Below, in pieces: positions 51,670 through 61,494 of a stretch of 64,000 nucleotides of DNA. The notes under the pieces were generated by a model. It was not told the origin of the DNA. It made no database searches and was given only the letters and a program-made list of their open reading frames with translations. Source of the stretch: Roseovarius nitratireducens. GTDB lineage: Bacteria; Pseudomonadota; Alphaproteobacteria; Rhodobacterales; Rhodobacteraceae. How positions within the stretch are numbered: position 1 is the first letter of the stretch; each line of letters opens with the position of its first letter. Position numbers and translations under genes: made by a program. Location of the stretch: positions 1-64,000 of the forward strand of contig NZ_PDNI01000043.1 in NCBI RefSeq assembly GCF_002925845.1, in the 5' to 3' direction.

Positions 51670-52839
51670 CTATTGCAAATCCGCGAAAGCCGCCTGCAGC
51701 CGCTCCACTGCCTCGGCCACCCGCGCGCGGGGCGTGGCGATGTTGAATCGCAGGAAGCCCTCGCCGCCGGTGCCGAAGCTTGGGCCGTGGTTGACGCAGA
51801 TGCGCGCCTCGCGTTCCACTCGGCGGGTGAACTCGGCGGGGTCCATGCCCGTGCCGGAGAAATTCACCCAGGCGAGGTAGGTGGACTCGAGCGGCATGGA
51901 TTTGAGCCCCGGAATGGCGTTGACGCCCGCGTCGAAGAGCGTTCGGTTGCCGTCGAGATAGGCGCAGAGCGCATCGACCCATTCCGCGCCCTCCGGTGAA
52001 TAGGCGGCTTCGGCCATGAACAGGCCAAAGGAATTGGGCGATATCCCCATCGCCGCCATCCGCTTGGCGAAGCGCGCGCGCAACCCCTCGTCGGCGATGA
52101 TCACGTTGCCGAGATGGGCCCCGGCGATGTTGAAGGTCTTGGTGGTCGCCGTCATCATCACCAGCCGGTCCTCGACGCCGTCGATATGGGCCATCGGGAT
52201 ATGACGCTGACCGGGCATCAGAAGGTCGTGGTGAATCTCGTCGGAGACGAGAATGAGGTCGTGGCGACGAGCGAATTCGGCCACGTCCTGCAATTCGGCG
52301 CGCGTCCAGACGCGACCGCCGGGATTGTGCGGCGAGCACAGGATGACCATGCGCTCGTTGCCGGTCATCAGGGCGTCATAAGCCGCGAAATCCATCTCGT
52401 AGCGGCCGTTATTATCCACGAGCGGGCATTCCCGCACCTCGCGTCCCGCCGCGCGGATCACGCGGGCGAAGGCATGATAGACGGGGGTGAAGAGCACCAC
52501 CGCGTCGCCCGGCTCGGTGAAGGTATCGACGCACATCGCGGTGCCGTTGACGAGGCCGTGGGTGGTGAAGATCCATTCCGGCTCGACCTGCCAGCCGTGG
52601 CGCTCCTTCATCCACCAGCGGATGGAGGCGCGATAGCCCCGATCATCGCCGTAATAGCCGTAGATGCCGTGCCGGGCCATGCCGTTGAGCGCCTCGGTCA
52701 CGCAGGCGGGCGGGCGGAAATCCATGTCGGCCACCCACATGGCGATGCCGTCCTGCGGCGAGATGCCGTACTTGGCCTGCATCATGTCCCACTTGTCGGA
52801 ATGGGTGCCGCGCCGGTCGATAATCTCGTCGAAATCCAT
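51670..52839 (-). CDS. MalY/PatB-type PLP-dependent aminotransferase (cystathionine beta-lyase-like)
   Basis: From the ATG at 52837-52839 the protein is 389 residues. MDFDEIIDRRGTHSDKWDMM and MWVADMDFRPPACV are the MalY/PatB hallmark; ILCSPHNPGGRVWTRAEL and the PLP Lys in TATTKTFNIAGAHLGNVII follow. Members are C-S lyases or aminotransferases acting on cystathionine. It is convergent with the EcsC gene and alone in its transcript. Confidence 0.88.
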   Translation of the reverse strand: MDFDEIIDRRGTHSDKWDMMQAKYGISPQDGIAMWVADMDFRPPACVTEALNGMARHGIYGYYGDDRGYRASIRWWMKERHGWQVEPEWIFTTHGLVNGTAMCVDTFTEPGDAVVLFTPVYHAFARVIRAAGREVRECPLVDNNGRYEMDFAAYDALMTGNERMVILCSPHNPGGRVWTRAELQDVAEFARRHDLILVSDEIHHDLLMPGQRHIPMAHIDGVEDRLVMMTATTKTFNIAGAHLGNVIIADEGLRARFAKRMAAMGISPNSFGLFMAEAAYSPEGAEWVDALCAYLDGNRTLFDAGVNAIPGLKSMPLESTYLAWVNFSGTGMDPAEFTRRVEREARICVNHGPSFGTGGEGFLRFNIATPRARVAEAVERLQAAFADLQ

Positions 52840-52935
52840 GCCTGTCTCCTGCTCGTTGCCGAGGCGCAGGCTAGCCGAATGCGCGGCGGCTGCAAGGGCG
52901 TTGCGGAACGCGCGCCGATCCCCTAAATCAGCGCC

Positions 52936-53454
52936 ATGAAACGGCCCATCCTCATCCATCCCGACCCGCGGCTCAAGAAGGTCTGTGCGCCGGTCGAAGA
53001 GATCACCGGCGATCTGCGCAAGCTCGCCGATGACATGCTCGAGACCATGTACGACGCGCCGGGCATCGGGCTCGCCGCGCCACAGGTGGGGGTGCTGTCG
53101 AGATTGATCGTGCTCGATTGCGTCAAGGAGGAGGGCGAGGCCCCGCGTCCGCTGGTGATGATCAACCCCGAGGTGCTGGCGTCCTCCGAGGAGATGAACA
53201 CCTACGAGGAAGGCTGCCTGTCGATCCCCGATCAGTATGCCGACGTGACGCGCCCCGCCGAGGTGGAGGTGCGCTGGATTGATCCCGACGGGGCCGAGCA
53301 TCGAGAAGGCTTCGGCGGGTTGTGGGCGACGTGCGTGCAGCACGAGATCGACCACCTCAACGGCAAGCTGTTCATTGACTATCTTGGAGCCATGCGGCGG
53401 CAGATGATCACCCGCCGGATGGTCAAGCTCAAGCGAGAGAAGGCGCGCGCGTGA
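52936..53454 (+). CDS. def: Peptide deformylase
   Basis: The 172-residue enzyme has all three motifs: GIGLAAPQVG, EEGCLSIPDQYAD with the metal-binding Cys, and QHEIDHLNG with two His ligands and the catalytic Glu. It removes the formyl group from nascent proteins. It overlaps the next, deformylase-like gene by 4 bp and belongs to a def/def-like/fmt cluster. Confidence 0.96.
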   Translation: MKRPILIHPDPRLKKVCAPVEEITGDLRKLADDMLETMYDAPGIGLAAPQVGVLSRLIVLDCVKEEGEAPRPLVMINPEVLASSEEMNTYEEGCLSIPDQYADVTRPAEVEVRWIDPDGAEHREGFGGLWATCVQHEIDHLNGKLFIDYLGAMRRQMITRRMVKLKREKARA

Positions 53455-53945
53455 GCGCGCGGGCGGTCCTGCGCTGGCCTGACCGGCGGCTGCGTATGGC
53501 CGCGGACCCGGTGACGGAGATCGACGACGGGGTGCATGCTCTGTGGGACGAGATGATCGCGGTCATGGAGGCGATGCCGGGTGTCGGGCTGGCGGCGGTG
53601 CAACTGGGCGAGATGCGCGCGCTGGCGGTGGTGGATGCGAGCACGAAACGGGGGCAGGCGGTGCGCATGGCCAACCCCGAGATCCTGCACGCGAGCGTGG
53701 AGTTGCGCCCCCACGAGGAGGCGAGCCCCTGCCTGCCCGGCGTCGCGGCGACGATCGAGCGGCCGCGCGCGGTGACGGTGCGGTTCCTGAATGCCGATGG
53801 TGCGATGGAGGAGCGCGATTTCGTGGGGCTGTGGGCAACATCCGTGCAACACCAGATCGACCATTTGCAGGGGCGGATGTATTTCGACCGGCTGGGCCGG
53901 GTGAAACGGGACATGCTGCTGCGGCGGGCGCGGAAACTGACCTGA
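53451..53945 (+). CDS. Peptide deformylase-like protein lacking the catalytic Glu
   Basis: The 164-residue protein is clearly a PDF homologue but with altered motifs: GVGLAAVQLG (Pro replaced by Val), SPCLPGV in place of EGCLS, and HQIDH at residues 134-138 with Gln135 in place of the catalytic Glu. Both His ligands and the Cys are kept, so metal may still bind, while deformylation is unlikely. It is translationally coupled to the real def and followed by fmt. A regulatory or non-enzymatic role is possible. Confidence 0.88.
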   Translation: MSARAVLRWPDRRLRMAADPVTEIDDGVHALWDEMIAVMEAMPGVGLAAVQLGEMRALAVVDASTKRGQAVRMANPEILHASVELRPHEEASPCLPGVAATIERPRAVTVRFLNADGAMEERDFVGLWATSVQHQIDHLQGRMYFDRLGRVKRDMLLRRARKLT

Positions 53946-54004
53946 GGCCGATGCGTATGGAACGCTTGTGATTTGGATATTTATGGCAAGATGAAGGGGG
54001 CGGC

Positions 54005-54913
54005 ATGCGCGTGATCTTCATGGGAACGCCGGGTTTCTCGGTGCCGGTTCTGGATGCGCTGGCGGCGGCGGGGCACGAGGTGGTGACCGTCTATTGCCAG
54101 CCGCCGCGCCCGGCGGGCCGCGGCAAGAAGGAACGCCCGAGCCCGGTGCAGGCGCGGGCCGAGGCGCTGGGCCTGCCGGTGCGCCATCCTGCAAGCCTGA
54201 AGGGCGCGAATGAGCAGGCGGAGTTCGCCGCGCTCGGGGCGGATGTGGCGGTGGTGGTGGCTTACGGCCTCATCCTGCCGCAGGAGGTGCTCGATGCGCC
54301 GCACTTTGGTTGTCTCAACATCCATGCCTCGCTCCTGCCGCGGTGGCGCGGGGCGGCGCCCATCCAGCGCGCGATCATGGCGGGCGATGCCGAAACGGGC
54401 GTGTGCATCATGCGGATGGAGGCGGGGCTCGATACCGGGCCGGTACTGATACGCGAGGCGGTGACGATCGCGCCGGAGGAGACGGCGGGCGGCTTGCATG
54501 ACAGGCTCTCGGCGCTGGGGGCAAGGCTCATCGTCGAGGCGCTGGGGCGGCTGGACGGTCTGGAGCCCGAGCCGCAACCGGAAGACGGGATCACCTATGC
54601 CGCCAAGATCGACAAGGCCGAGGCGCGGGTGGACTGGAGCCGCCCGGCTGAGGAGGTGGATCGGCTGATCCGGGGCCTGTCGCCGTTTCCCGGCGCGTGG
54701 TGCATGGCCGGTGATGAGCGCGTGAAGCTTCTGGGGTCGTGCCTAGCCGAGGGGCAGGGCGCGCCGGGCGAGGTGCTGGATGACGTGGCGACCGTGGCCT
54801 GCGGGCGCGGTGCGGTGCGGCTTTTGCGCTTGCAACGCGCGGGCCGCGCGGCGCAGGATGCGGGCGAGTTCCTGCGGGGCATGGCGCTTGCCCCTGGGAT
54901 GCGACTGGAGTGA
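54005..54913 (+). CDS. fmt: Methionyl-tRNA formyltransferase
   Basis: The 302-residue protein begins [20 protein letters not shown] and has [20 protein letters not shown], which contains the Asn-His formyl-transfer residues, and the Asp in [11 protein letters not shown]. The C-terminal tRNA-binding domain ([16 protein letters not shown]) is present. It formylates initiator Met-tRNA and is functionally paired with def upstream. Confidence 0.96.
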   Translation: MRVIFMGTPGFSVPVLDALAAAGHEVVTVYCQPPRPAGRGKKERPSPVQARAEALGLPVRHPASLKGANEQAEFAALGADVAVVVAYGLILPQEVLDAPHFGCLNIHASLLPRWRGAAPIQRAIMAGDAETGVCIMRMEAGLDTGPVLIREAVTIAPEETAGGLHDRLSALGARLIVEALGRLDGLEPEPQPEDGITYAAKIDKAEARVDWSRPAEEVDRLIRGLSPFPGAWCMAGDERVKLLGSCLAEGQGAPGEVLDDVATVACGRGAVRLLRLQRAGRAAQDAGEFLRGMALAPGMRLE

Positions 54914-54917
54914 CGCG

Positions 54918-55160
54918 ATGTTCCTGCAACTCTTCGGCACGGTGGTGATCGCAGGCATCGTGGGCTACGCCAGCGAGCGGAGCGGGTTCACGCGCAATGG
55001 GTACATCCCGTCGATCATTATCTGCGTGGGCGGCGCGTTCCTGTTCTATTTCATCCGCATCATGTTCGGTATCCGTTTTGGCGCGCCCGGGATAGATGCG
55101 ATCCTCTCGTCGGTCGGCGCGCTCGTCATCGTGCCGACCCATTGGCGCAGGCGGAGGTGA
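54918..55160 (+). CDS. Small membrane protein, GlsB/YeaQ/YmgE-like
   Basis: The 80-residue protein has three hydrophobic segments (LFGTVVIAGIVGYASER, GYIPSIIICVGGAFLFYFI, IDAILSSVGALVIV). It begins 4 bp after fmt and is followed at 3 bp by a second small membrane protein. Membership in the transglycosylase-associated/GlsB group is tentative. Function unknown. Confidence 0.65.
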   Translation: MFLQLFGTVVIAGIVGYASERSGFTRNGYIPSIIICVGGAFLFYFIRIMFGIRFGAPGIDAILSSVGALVIVPTHWRRRR

Positions 55161-55163
55161 GCC

Positions 55164-55403
55164 ATGAGCGTGGTCTATCTCATCATCATCGGTGCCGCGG
55201 CGGGCTTTCTCGCCACCCGGCTGATGGGGATGCAGGCGGGCGTGGTGCCCACCGTGCTGCTGGGCATCGCCGGGGCGCTGATCGGCGGGGTGCTGATCCG
55301 GGTGATCCTGACGGTGACGGGGCTTCTTGGTGGGCTGATCGGTGCGGTGCTGGGGGCGGTGCTGCTGATCTGGCTTTACCGGATGTATCTGGAGCGCCGG
55401 TGA
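55164..55403 (+). CDS. GlsB/YeaQ/YmgE family membrane protein
   Basis: The 79-residue product has three hydrophobic Gly-rich helices (VVYLIIIGAAAGFLATRLMG, VPTVLLGIAGALIGGVLI, LLGGLIGAVLGAVLLIWLY), the pattern of the stress-linked YeaQ/GlsB family. It forms a pair with the preceding gene and converges on the TRIC-type gene, ending 3 bp from it. Confidence 0.72.
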   Translation: MSVVYLIIIGAAAGFLATRLMGMQAGVVPTVLLGIAGALIGGVLIRVILTVTGLLGGLIGAVLGAVLLIWLYRMYLERR

Positions 55404-55406
55404 ACC

Positions 55407-56030
55407 TCAGTTGCGCGGCGGGCGGGCGTGGTAGACCGGCAGCCGCCAGCCGAAGGCGAGCGAGCCCGCGCGCAAGGCCCATGTGAGCGCCGCGCAGATA
55501 CCGAGGACCACCAGCGGGTCATTGGTAAAGAGGCGCGCGATCACCGCCCCGAGCGCGCCCGCGAAGGCCGCCGAGACGTAGAGCTCGCCCTGTTTCAGGA
55601 CCAGCGGCACCTCGCCCACCACCACGTCGCGCATGAGCCCGCCCATGCAGCCGGTGACCATGCCCATCAGCACCACGATCACCTGCGTCTGACTCATCGC
55701 CATCGCCGCGCTGACGCCCGCGGGCACGGCCACGGCGAGGGCGAAGCTATCGAGCCACAGGAGCCAGCGGTAGCGGCTTTCGACCAGGTGCGCAGTAAAG
55801 AACACCAACAGCGCGGCGGCGCAGGCAATAAGGATGTAGTTCGGGTTGCCCATCCAGAACACCGGGTTGCGGTCGAGCAGCACGTCGCGCAGCGTGCCGC
55901 CGCCCACCGCCGTCAGGCAGGCGAGGAAGGCAAAGCCCACGATGTCGAGTTGCTGGCGCGAGGCGACGAGCGCTCCGGTGAGTGCGAAAATCAGCACAGC
56001 GGCGTAATCGAGGAGCGCGAGGTAGCTCAT
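55407..56030 (-). CDS. TRIC-type (UPF0126/YadS) membrane protein
   Basis: From the ATG at 56028-56030 the protein is 207 residues with two copies of a three-helix unit followed by a seventh helix. The paired glycine motifs [20 protein letters not shown] and [20 protein letters not shown] are the UPF0126 signature. Prokaryotic TRIC proteins form trimeric K+-permeable channels. Its start overlaps the end of rnhA. Confidence 0.9.
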   Translation of the reverse strand: MSYLALLDYAAVLIFALTGALVASRQQLDIVGFAFLACLTAVGGGTLRDVLLDRNPVFWMGNPNYILIACAAALLVFFTAHLVESRYRWLLWLDSFALAVAVPAGVSAAMAMSQTQVIVVLMGMVTGCMGGLMRDVVVGEVPLVLKQGELYVSAAFAGALGAVIARLFTNDPLVVLGICAALTWALRAGSLAFGWRLPVYHARPPRN

Positions 56031-56494
56031 GCCTCGCTCTTGCCGGGCTTGAACGGCGCCATTCCGGCGCGCGCCAGTTCGTCGGCGCGCTCGTTCTCGG
56101 GGTGGCCTGCGTGGCCCTTGACCCATTCCCAGGTCACGGTGTGGCGTTTCTGCGCCTCTTCCAGGCGCTGCCACAACTCCACGTTCTTTACGGGCTTTTT
56201 CGCGGCGGTTTTCCAGCCGTTCTTCTTCCAGCCGTGAATCCAGCCGGTCACGCCGTTCTTAACATAGCCGCTGTCGGTGACGATGGTGATGGCCGAGGGC
56301 TTCGAGAGTGTCTCGAGCGCGTGGATCGCGGCCAGAAGCTCCATCCGGTTGTTGGTTGTCTCGGCCTCACCGCCCGAAAGCTCGCGTTCCTTGGCGATCG
56401 TGTCGCCCTCCATTGCGCGCATCAGCACACCCCAGCCGCCGGGGCCGGGATTGCCCGAACAGGCCCCGTCGGTATAGGCGAATAGATCAGCCAT
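56027..56494 (-). CDS. rnhA: Ribonuclease HI
   Basis: The 155-residue enzyme has the acidic catalytic residues in [31 protein letters not shown] and [12 protein letters not shown], and the basic handle [17 protein letters not shown]. It degrades RNA in RNA-DNA hybrids. It overlaps the gst gene upstream by 8 bp and the TRIC-type gene by 4 bp, indicating one transcript. Confidence 0.96.
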   Translation of the reverse strand: MADLFAYTDGACSGNPGPGGWGVLMRAMEGDTIAKERELSGGEAETTNNRMELLAAIHALETLSKPSAITIVTDSGYVKNGVTGWIHGWKKNGWKTAAKKPVKNVELWQRLEEAQKRHTVTWEWVKGHAGHPENERADELARAGMAPFKPGKSEA

Positions 56495-57104
56495 CCATCA
56501 ACCCCTCGTAGCCCGGCAGCGCCGCCACGCGCGCGCACCACGCGGTGAGGCGCGGGAAGCGATGCATATCAAAGCCGCCGCGCGTGCCCGCCGTATGGGT
56601 ATAGGCGTAGAGCGCGATATCGGCGAGGGTGGGCGAGGGGCCGCAGAACCAGTCCTGCCCGTCGAGCGCGTCCTCCATCAGCCCGAGGATGGCGTGGCCT
56701 TCGTCGAGCAGGGCGGCCATGCGCCCGGGCGTGGCCTCATGCGCGAGGTGCGGATATGTGGCGAGCGAGGCGCGCACGGCAACGACCGGCTCGTGCCGGT
56801 TCTGCTCGAAGAACATCCAGGCGAGCATCTGCGCCTGCGCCAGCGCGCCCTCGGGCACCCAGCCGGTGCCGTGGCCAAGGTACCACAGGATCGCGTTCGA
56901 TTCCGTCAGGATCGTGCCGTCGGGCAGATGCAATGCGGGCAGCTTGCCCAGCGGCAGGTGCCCCGCTGCCTTGGCCTCGGCCAGTTTGGGGGTGTTGGTC
57001 TCGATGGGGATATGGGTATAGGCGCGCCCCTCGAGCGCCAGCAGGAGCCGCACCTTGTAGCTATTGCCCGAGGAGGGCATGGAATAGAGCGTGAGATCGG
57101 TCAT
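56487..57104 (-). CDS. Glutathione S-transferase family protein
   Basis: The ATG at 57102-57104 gives 205 residues. The thioredoxin-fold domain starts [20 protein letters not shown] and includes the cis-Pro and Ser of [20 protein letters not shown]; the helical C-terminal domain has [15 protein letters not shown]. The substrate is unknown. It is co-transcribed with rnhA. Confidence 0.9.
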   Translation of the reverse strand: MTDLTLYSMPSSGNSYKVRLLLALEGRAYTHIPIETNTPKLAEAKAAGHLPLGKLPALHLPDGTILTESNAILWYLGHGTGWVPEGALAQAQMLAWMFFEQNRHEPVVAVRASLATYPHLAHEATPGRMAALLDEGHAILGLMEDALDGQDWFCGPSPTLADIALYAYTHTAGTRGGFDMHRFPRLTAWCARVAALPGYEGLMDG

Positions 57105-57114
57105 GTCGTGGGCC

Positions 57115-57570
57115 TCAGAGAAAGGTGCCGATGGCGAGGCAGGAGATCGCCACGGCGCTGAGCAGGAGGCGTAGCGGCATCCACCAGTCGGGCGCAAGGC
57201 CCCAGCGGGCGAATTGCCAATCGAGAGCCAAGAGCCCGGCAAAACCGAAGATCAGGTTCATCCCTGCCGAGGACGGCCCGCCGCCGGTCATGAAGAACGC
57301 CCAGAGCGCGGGGATCACCGAGAGCGCGTAGCCGGTGGCGGCGAGGGTGCCGGTGGCCTTGCTGGCAAAGCCCCAGAGCACGCCGGACATGAACGACAGG
57401 ATCACCGCGCCGTAGAACAGCATGACATAAGGCCCGGCGAAGCGCGGTCCGATGGCCCGCACTGTCCACAGGCCGAGATCGGGCAGCAGCACGGTCAGCG
57501 CCCCCCAGAGGAAGGGGATGAGGCCGGCAAGGCCAAGGATCAGCGGGGCGCGCGGGATGGTCCGGAACAT
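57115..57570 (-). CDS. DUF3429 family membrane protein
   Basis: From the ATG at 57568-57570 the protein is 151 residues with five hydrophobic helices; APLILGLAGLIPFLWGAL and FYGAVILSFMSGVLWGFAS are the DUF3429 pattern. Function unknown. It lies 10 bp upstream of gst on the same strand, so it probably heads the DUF3429/gst/rnhA/TRIC transcript. Confidence 0.78.
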   Translation of the reverse strand: MFRTIPRAPLILGLAGLIPFLWGALTVLLPDLGLWTVRAIGPRFAGPYVMLFYGAVILSFMSGVLWGFASKATGTLAATGYALSVIPALWAFFMTGGGPSSAGMNLIFGFAGLLALDWQFARWGLAPDWWMPLRLLLSAVAISCLAIGTFL

Positions 57571-57984
57571 GGGCCGCAAATTGGCGCGGTGGGGCTGGGT
57601 TGGCAAGGGCGGATGGGGGGTGGTGTGTTGTTTGTCGAGCGGGATGTTTCTGCCGGTCGCCACGGTCAGGATCTGGCCTGGAGCGGACGTTCGCATTAGC
57701 CGCGCATCGACGGGCCGCGGCGCGGCGATCCGACGGTGGTTCTGCCGCGCTTTATGGCAGCCAAATCCGAGAAAGGCCCGAGCGGCGCGCAGGTTCCAGC
57801 CAAATCGCCGGGCCGTGGGTGCGGCCCGGCGATGCGCGGCGGCGCGCAAGCGCGCCTTTACTCCGCGCATTGGCACCAAGCTGTGAGGGTCCGCTTCAGG
57901 CCATTATGCTCACGGCCGCAACGCGCTGTCATGCCCGAGCTGATCCTTGGGGCGTTACCTGGCACGTCGCATCCGCCACCAACG
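57571..57984. other. Intergenic stretch without a recognisable gene
   Basis: Open frames on both strands are Arg/Ala/Pro-rich shadows without ribosome binding sites. The promoter for the minus-strand DUF3429 transcript must lie here. No RNA gene or repeat was seen. Confidence 0.5.
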
Positions 57985-58935
57985 TCATGCCGTCTCGCGC
58001 AGCACCCGTGGCACCTTGAACTCGACGTTTTCCTGCGCGGTCTCGACCATCTCGACGGTTACGTCATAGCGGGCGCGGAAGGCGTCGATCACCTCCTCGA
58101 CCAGCACCTCGGGGGCCGAGGCGCCGGCGGTGACGCCCACCGAGGTGATGCCCTCAAGCGCCCGCCAGTCGATATCGGTCGCGCGCTGGACAAGCTGCGC
58201 GTAGGAGCATCCGGCGCGCGCGCCGACCTCGACCAGACGCCTGGAATTCGATGAGTTGGGCGCGCCCACGACCAGCATCGCCTCGGCCTTTTCGGCCATC
58301 GCCTTGACCGCCTCCTGCCGGTTGGTGGTGGCGTAGCAGATGTCTTCCTTGTGCGGGCCGATGATGGACGGAAAGCGCGCCTGAAGGGCGGCGACGATTT
58401 CCGCCGTGTCATCGACCGACAGGGTGGTCTGCGTCACGAAGGCGAGCTTGGCCTCGTCGCGCACTGCGAGCGTGGCCACGTCGGCGGGGGTCTCAACCAG
58501 CAGCACCTCGCCCGGTGGCAATTGCCCCATCGTGCCCACCGTTTCGGGGTGGCCCGCGTGGCCGATCATCACGATCTGGAGGCCGTTCTCATGGTGGCGC
58601 TCGGCCTCGATATGGACCTTGGACACAAGCGGGCAGGTGGCATCGACATAAAGCATCTGGCGCGCGGCGGCCTCGGCGGGGACGGACTTGGGCACGCCGT
58701 GGGCGGAGAAGATCACCGGACGGTCAACGGGGCACTCGTCGAGCTCTTCGACGAAGACCGCGCCCTTGGATCGCAGGTCATCGACCACGTACTTGTTGTG
58801 CACGATCTCGTGGCGCACATAGACCGGCGCGCCGTACTTTTCGAGCGCCATTTCCACGATCTTGATCGCGCGGTCCACGCCGGCGCAAAAGCCGCGGGGG
58901 GCGGCAAGCCAGAGGGTGAGCGAGGGCTTGGGCAT
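57985..58935 (-). CDS. ispH: 4-hydroxy-3-methylbut-2-enyl diphosphate reductase
   Basis: The start [20 protein letters not shown] is preferred because AGGA lies at proper distance; an ATG at 58948-58950 would add five residues. The three iron-sulfur Cys are in [20 protein letters not shown] and GCSYAQ-region residues, and the AHG and TNRQEA segments are typical. It performs the last step of the non-mevalonate isoprenoid pathway, feeding quinones and carotenoids. Confidence 0.93.
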   Translation of the reverse strand: MPKPSLTLWLAAPRGFCAGVDRAIKIVEMALEKYGAPVYVRHEIVHNKYVVDDLRSKGAVFVEELDECPVDRPVIFSAHGVPKSVPAEAAARQMLYVDATCPLVSKVHIEAERHHENGLQIVMIGHAGHPETVGTMGQLPPGEVLLVETPADVATLAVRDEAKLAFVTQTTLSVDDTAEIVAALQARFPSIIGPHKEDICYATTNRQEAVKAMAEKAEAMLVVGAPNSSNSRRLVEVGARAGCSYAQLVQRATDIDWRALEGITSVGVTAGASAPEVLVEEVIDAFRARYDVTVEMVETAQENVEFKVPRVLRETA

Positions 58936-59083
58936 GTCGGTGTCCTGCATGGCCCGGAGATAAGCCAGCACGCAGCGCGCGTAAAGGGCGGCGGTGGCGG
59001 AACGAGCGCTGCGATCGGGCTTGACCTTCCAGCGGGGGAGAGGCCGATAGCGGCGAGAACCGCAGCGAAGAGAAAGGCTCCCG

Positions 59084-59536
59084 ATGAGAGCGAGACAACG
59101 GATGGTGGCCCTGCGCGTGGGGCTGGCCCTTGGCGCGATGGCTGGCGCGGCGCAGGCGGAGGGGGTGTTGCCCTACCGCGATGCCGATGCGGTGGCGCGC
59201 GGCGAGCGGCTCTACGAGGCCACTTGCGCCACCTGCCATGGGCGCGACTTGCAGGGCGAGCCAGACTGGCAGAGCCGCGACGCCGAGGGCTACCTGCCCG
59301 CCCCGCCGCATGACGAGACCGGCCACACCTGGCACCACCCAGACGCCGTCCTGCTCGACCTCGTGCGGCGCGGGACGGCGGCGGTGGTGGGGCAGGGCTA
59401 CCAGAGCCGGATGCCAGGCTACGCCGGGGCACTGACCGAGGCGGAGATGCGCGAAGTGTTGGCGTATATAAAGTCCACCTGGCCCGACCGCGTCATCGCG
59501 ATCCACGACCGGATCAACGTCGAGGCCGGGGGATAG
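59084..59536 (+). CDS. Secreted c-type cytochrome
   Basis: The 150-residue protein has a signal peptide ([16 protein letters not shown]), one haem-binding motif CATCH in [20 protein letters not shown], and a Met ligand in [18 protein letters not shown]. It is a class I cytochrome c of the periplasm, possibly an electron carrier or a detached subunit of an oxidase. GAAAGGCTCCCG precedes the ATG. It is divergent from ispH. Confidence 0.88.
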   Translation: MRARQRMVALRVGLALGAMAGAAQAEGVLPYRDADAVARGERLYEATCATCHGRDLQGEPDWQSRDAEGYLPAPPHDETGHTWHHPDAVLLDLVRRGTAAVVGQGYQSRMPGYAGALTEAEMREVLAYIKSTWPDRVIAIHDRINVEAGG

Positions 59537-59552
59537 CGCCCCTGCTTTCGCC

Positions 59553-60002
59553 TCACCCGCCCGCCTGCACTGTGAGCCAGGCCAGCACGATGTAGCGGCC
59601 CGTCTTGGCGATGGTCACCAGCACGAGAAACACCCAGACCGGGGTGCGCATTACCCCCGCGATGACGGTGAATCCGTCGCCCAAAGGCGCCCAGCTCATC
59701 AGTAAGGTCCACACGCCCCAGCGCGCATACCAGCGCTGCGCGAGCGCCAGTTGCGCGGCGTTGACAGGAAACCAGCGGCGGGTGCGGAACCGCTCGATCC
59801 CGCGGCCCATCACGTAGTTGACCACCGCGCCCAGCGTGTTGCCGAGGCTCGCCACAGCCACCAGCCACACCACCGGCGCGCTGCCCGCCACCTGCAGCGC
59901 GACGAATACCACCTCGGACTGGAACGGCAGGATCGTCGCCGCGCCGAAGGCGGCGGCGAAGAGACCGGCAAACTGTCCGAGCATCGCGGCGTCGGAGATC
60001 AT
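59553..60002 (-). CDS. YqaA/DedA-like (VTT domain) membrane protein
   Basis: The 149-residue protein has four hydrophobic segments and the family features ILPFQSEVVFVALQ, GNTLGAVVNYVMGR and LLMSWAPLGDGFTVIAGVMR. YqaA proteins belong to the SNARE-associated/DedA superfamily implicated in lipid translocation. Its stop faces the cytochrome gene's stop, 17 bp away. Confidence 0.83.
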   Translation of the reverse strand: MISDAAMLGQFAGLFAAAFGAATILPFQSEVVFVALQVAGSAPVVWLVAVASLGNTLGAVVNYVMGRGIERFRTRRWFPVNAAQLALAQRWYARWGVWTLLMSWAPLGDGFTVIAGVMRTPVWVFLVLVTIAKTGRYIVLAWLTVQAGG

Positions 60003-60216
60003 GCGGAGGCGCGTGTCATCATGCCGGGCACCCTAGGCCGGATCGCGACGGTTCCCAAGCCGAAGACGGGTGCCGGTGCTACACTTGGCAGTTGAACGCC
60101 CGGCGAAGCCAATTGCAGGTTGATCTGGAAAGAATCAGTGCCCATAAAGACATATATATTAGTGCCTTGGCGTTCTTATTGTCATAAAAATCAATCTTAT
60201 GGAGTCGTAAAATATC

Positions 60217-61494
60217 ATGTCGCAGTCATGTCGCGTCGGCTTTGTCCCCCTTACCGCATTGTTCATCGGCCTCGGAGCCGCAGCCGCCACCGCGCAGACG
60301 CTGGGAACTGGTGCGACAGCAACCGGTGCCGACAGCGTCGCGCTTGGCGACAACAGCCTCGCCTCGGGAGACGGCAGCACGGCGGCAGGCGCGTTGAGCG
60401 AGGCTTTGGGCCTGGAAGGGTCCGCGTTCGGTGTGGAGAGCCTCGCCTTCGGGGATTTCAGCACCGCGATCGGCGGGGTGAGCATCGCCTCGGGCAACAA
60501 CAGCACGGCGCTTGGACATGAAAGCGAAGCCTCGGGCGATGGTGCTACGGCGCTGGGCGGGTCCAGTATCGCCTCGGGCCTGCTGAGTACGGCGACGGGC
60601 GAGTTCAGCACCGCCTCGGGCCTGCAGAGCACGGCGACGGGTCAGTTCAGCACCGCCTCGGGGGATTTCAGCACCGCGACCGGGCAGGCGAGCCTCGCTT
60701 CGGGGATTGGCAGCACGGCGACCGGCCAGTTCAGCACGGCCTCGGGCCTGTCCAGCACGGCAACCGGCACGGGCAGCGAAGCCTCTGGTGATTTCAGCAC
60801 CGCGATGGGAACGGGCAGCGTTGCCTCGGGGCAGGCCAGTCTGGCCTCTGGCGTGGACAGCGTCGCCTCTGGCCTGCAGAGCACGGCCGCGGGCGAGTTC
60901 AGCACTGCCTCGGGCGATTTCAGCACCGCGACCGGGCAGGCGAGCCTCGCTTCGGGGGACGGCGGCACGGCGACCGGCCAGTTGAGCACCGCCTCTGGGG
61001 AGGATAGCACGGCGCTTGGGCAGGGCGCGCAGGCGACCCACGACAACGCGATGGCGCTGGGTGCGGGGGCACAGACCACGGCGGCCAACCAGGTGGTCAT
61101 CGGCGGCGCCACCAATACCTACACGACACCTGGCATCACCTCGGCGGCCAGCCGTGCGGCACAAACCGGGGCGGTGGAACTCGTGACATCGGACGCACAG
61201 GGTAACCTTGCCACCGATGGCGGCGCGACCGATGCGGCGATCCGCGGCCTCAACGACAATGTCCGCGAGAACCGCGACGGGGTGGCGATGGCGCTGGCCA
61301 TGCAATCGCCTTCGCTTGCCGGGGCGGAGAACTTCGCGCTGTCTGGAGGCATTGGCACCTATGCGGGCGGCAGTGCCTTCGCAGCGACGGGCGCGGTGCG
61401 GATCTCGCCCAATGCGCAGTTTGACGGTGGCATTGGGGTCGGCTTTCGCGAGAACCGTGTTGGCGGCCGGATCGGCGTGACGTTCAAATGGTGA
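60217..61494 (+). CDS. Trimeric autotransporter adhesin (YadA-like)
   Basis: The 425-residue protein has a signal peptide (residues 1-27), a head of about 34 seven-residue repeats with consensus STASGxx/STATGxx (about 35-275), a short connecting stalk (AIRGLNDNVRENRDGVAMAL near 343) and a YadA anchor barrel (about 365-425: GGIGTYAGGSAFAATGAVRI… ending GVTFKW with the terminal aromatic). Trimeric autotransporters form their own outer-membrane pore and expose an adhesive head. The stalk is very short. Upstream DNA (60121-60216) is AT-rich and holds GGAG at 60202. Repeats at the DNA level could change number by recombination. Confidence 0.9.
   Translation: MSQSCRVGFVPLTALFIGLGAAAATAQTLGTGATATGADSVALGDNSLASGDGSTAAGALSEALGLEGSAFGVESLAFGDFSTAIGGVSIASGNNSTALGHESEASGDGATALGGSSIASGLLSTATGEFSTASGLQSTATGQFSTASGDFSTATGQASLASGIGSTATGQFSTASGLSSTATGTGSEASGDFSTAMGTGSVASGQASLASGVDSVASGLQSTAAGEFSTASGDFSTATGQASLASGDGGTATGQLSTASGEDSTALGQGAQATHDNAMALGAGAQTTAANQVVIGGATNTYTTPGITSAASRAAQTGAVELVTSDAQGNLATDGGATDAAIRGLNDNVRENRDGVAMALAMQSPSLAGAENFALSGGIGTYAGGSAFAATGAVRISPNAQFDGGIGVGFRENRVGGRIGVTFKW

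Noticed and set aside
60330-61030. Regularly spaced DNA repeats that could suggest a CRISPR array
   Set aside because: The repeats are in frame, about 21 bp apart, and encode the heptad head of an autotransporter. There are no unique spacers and no cas genes.
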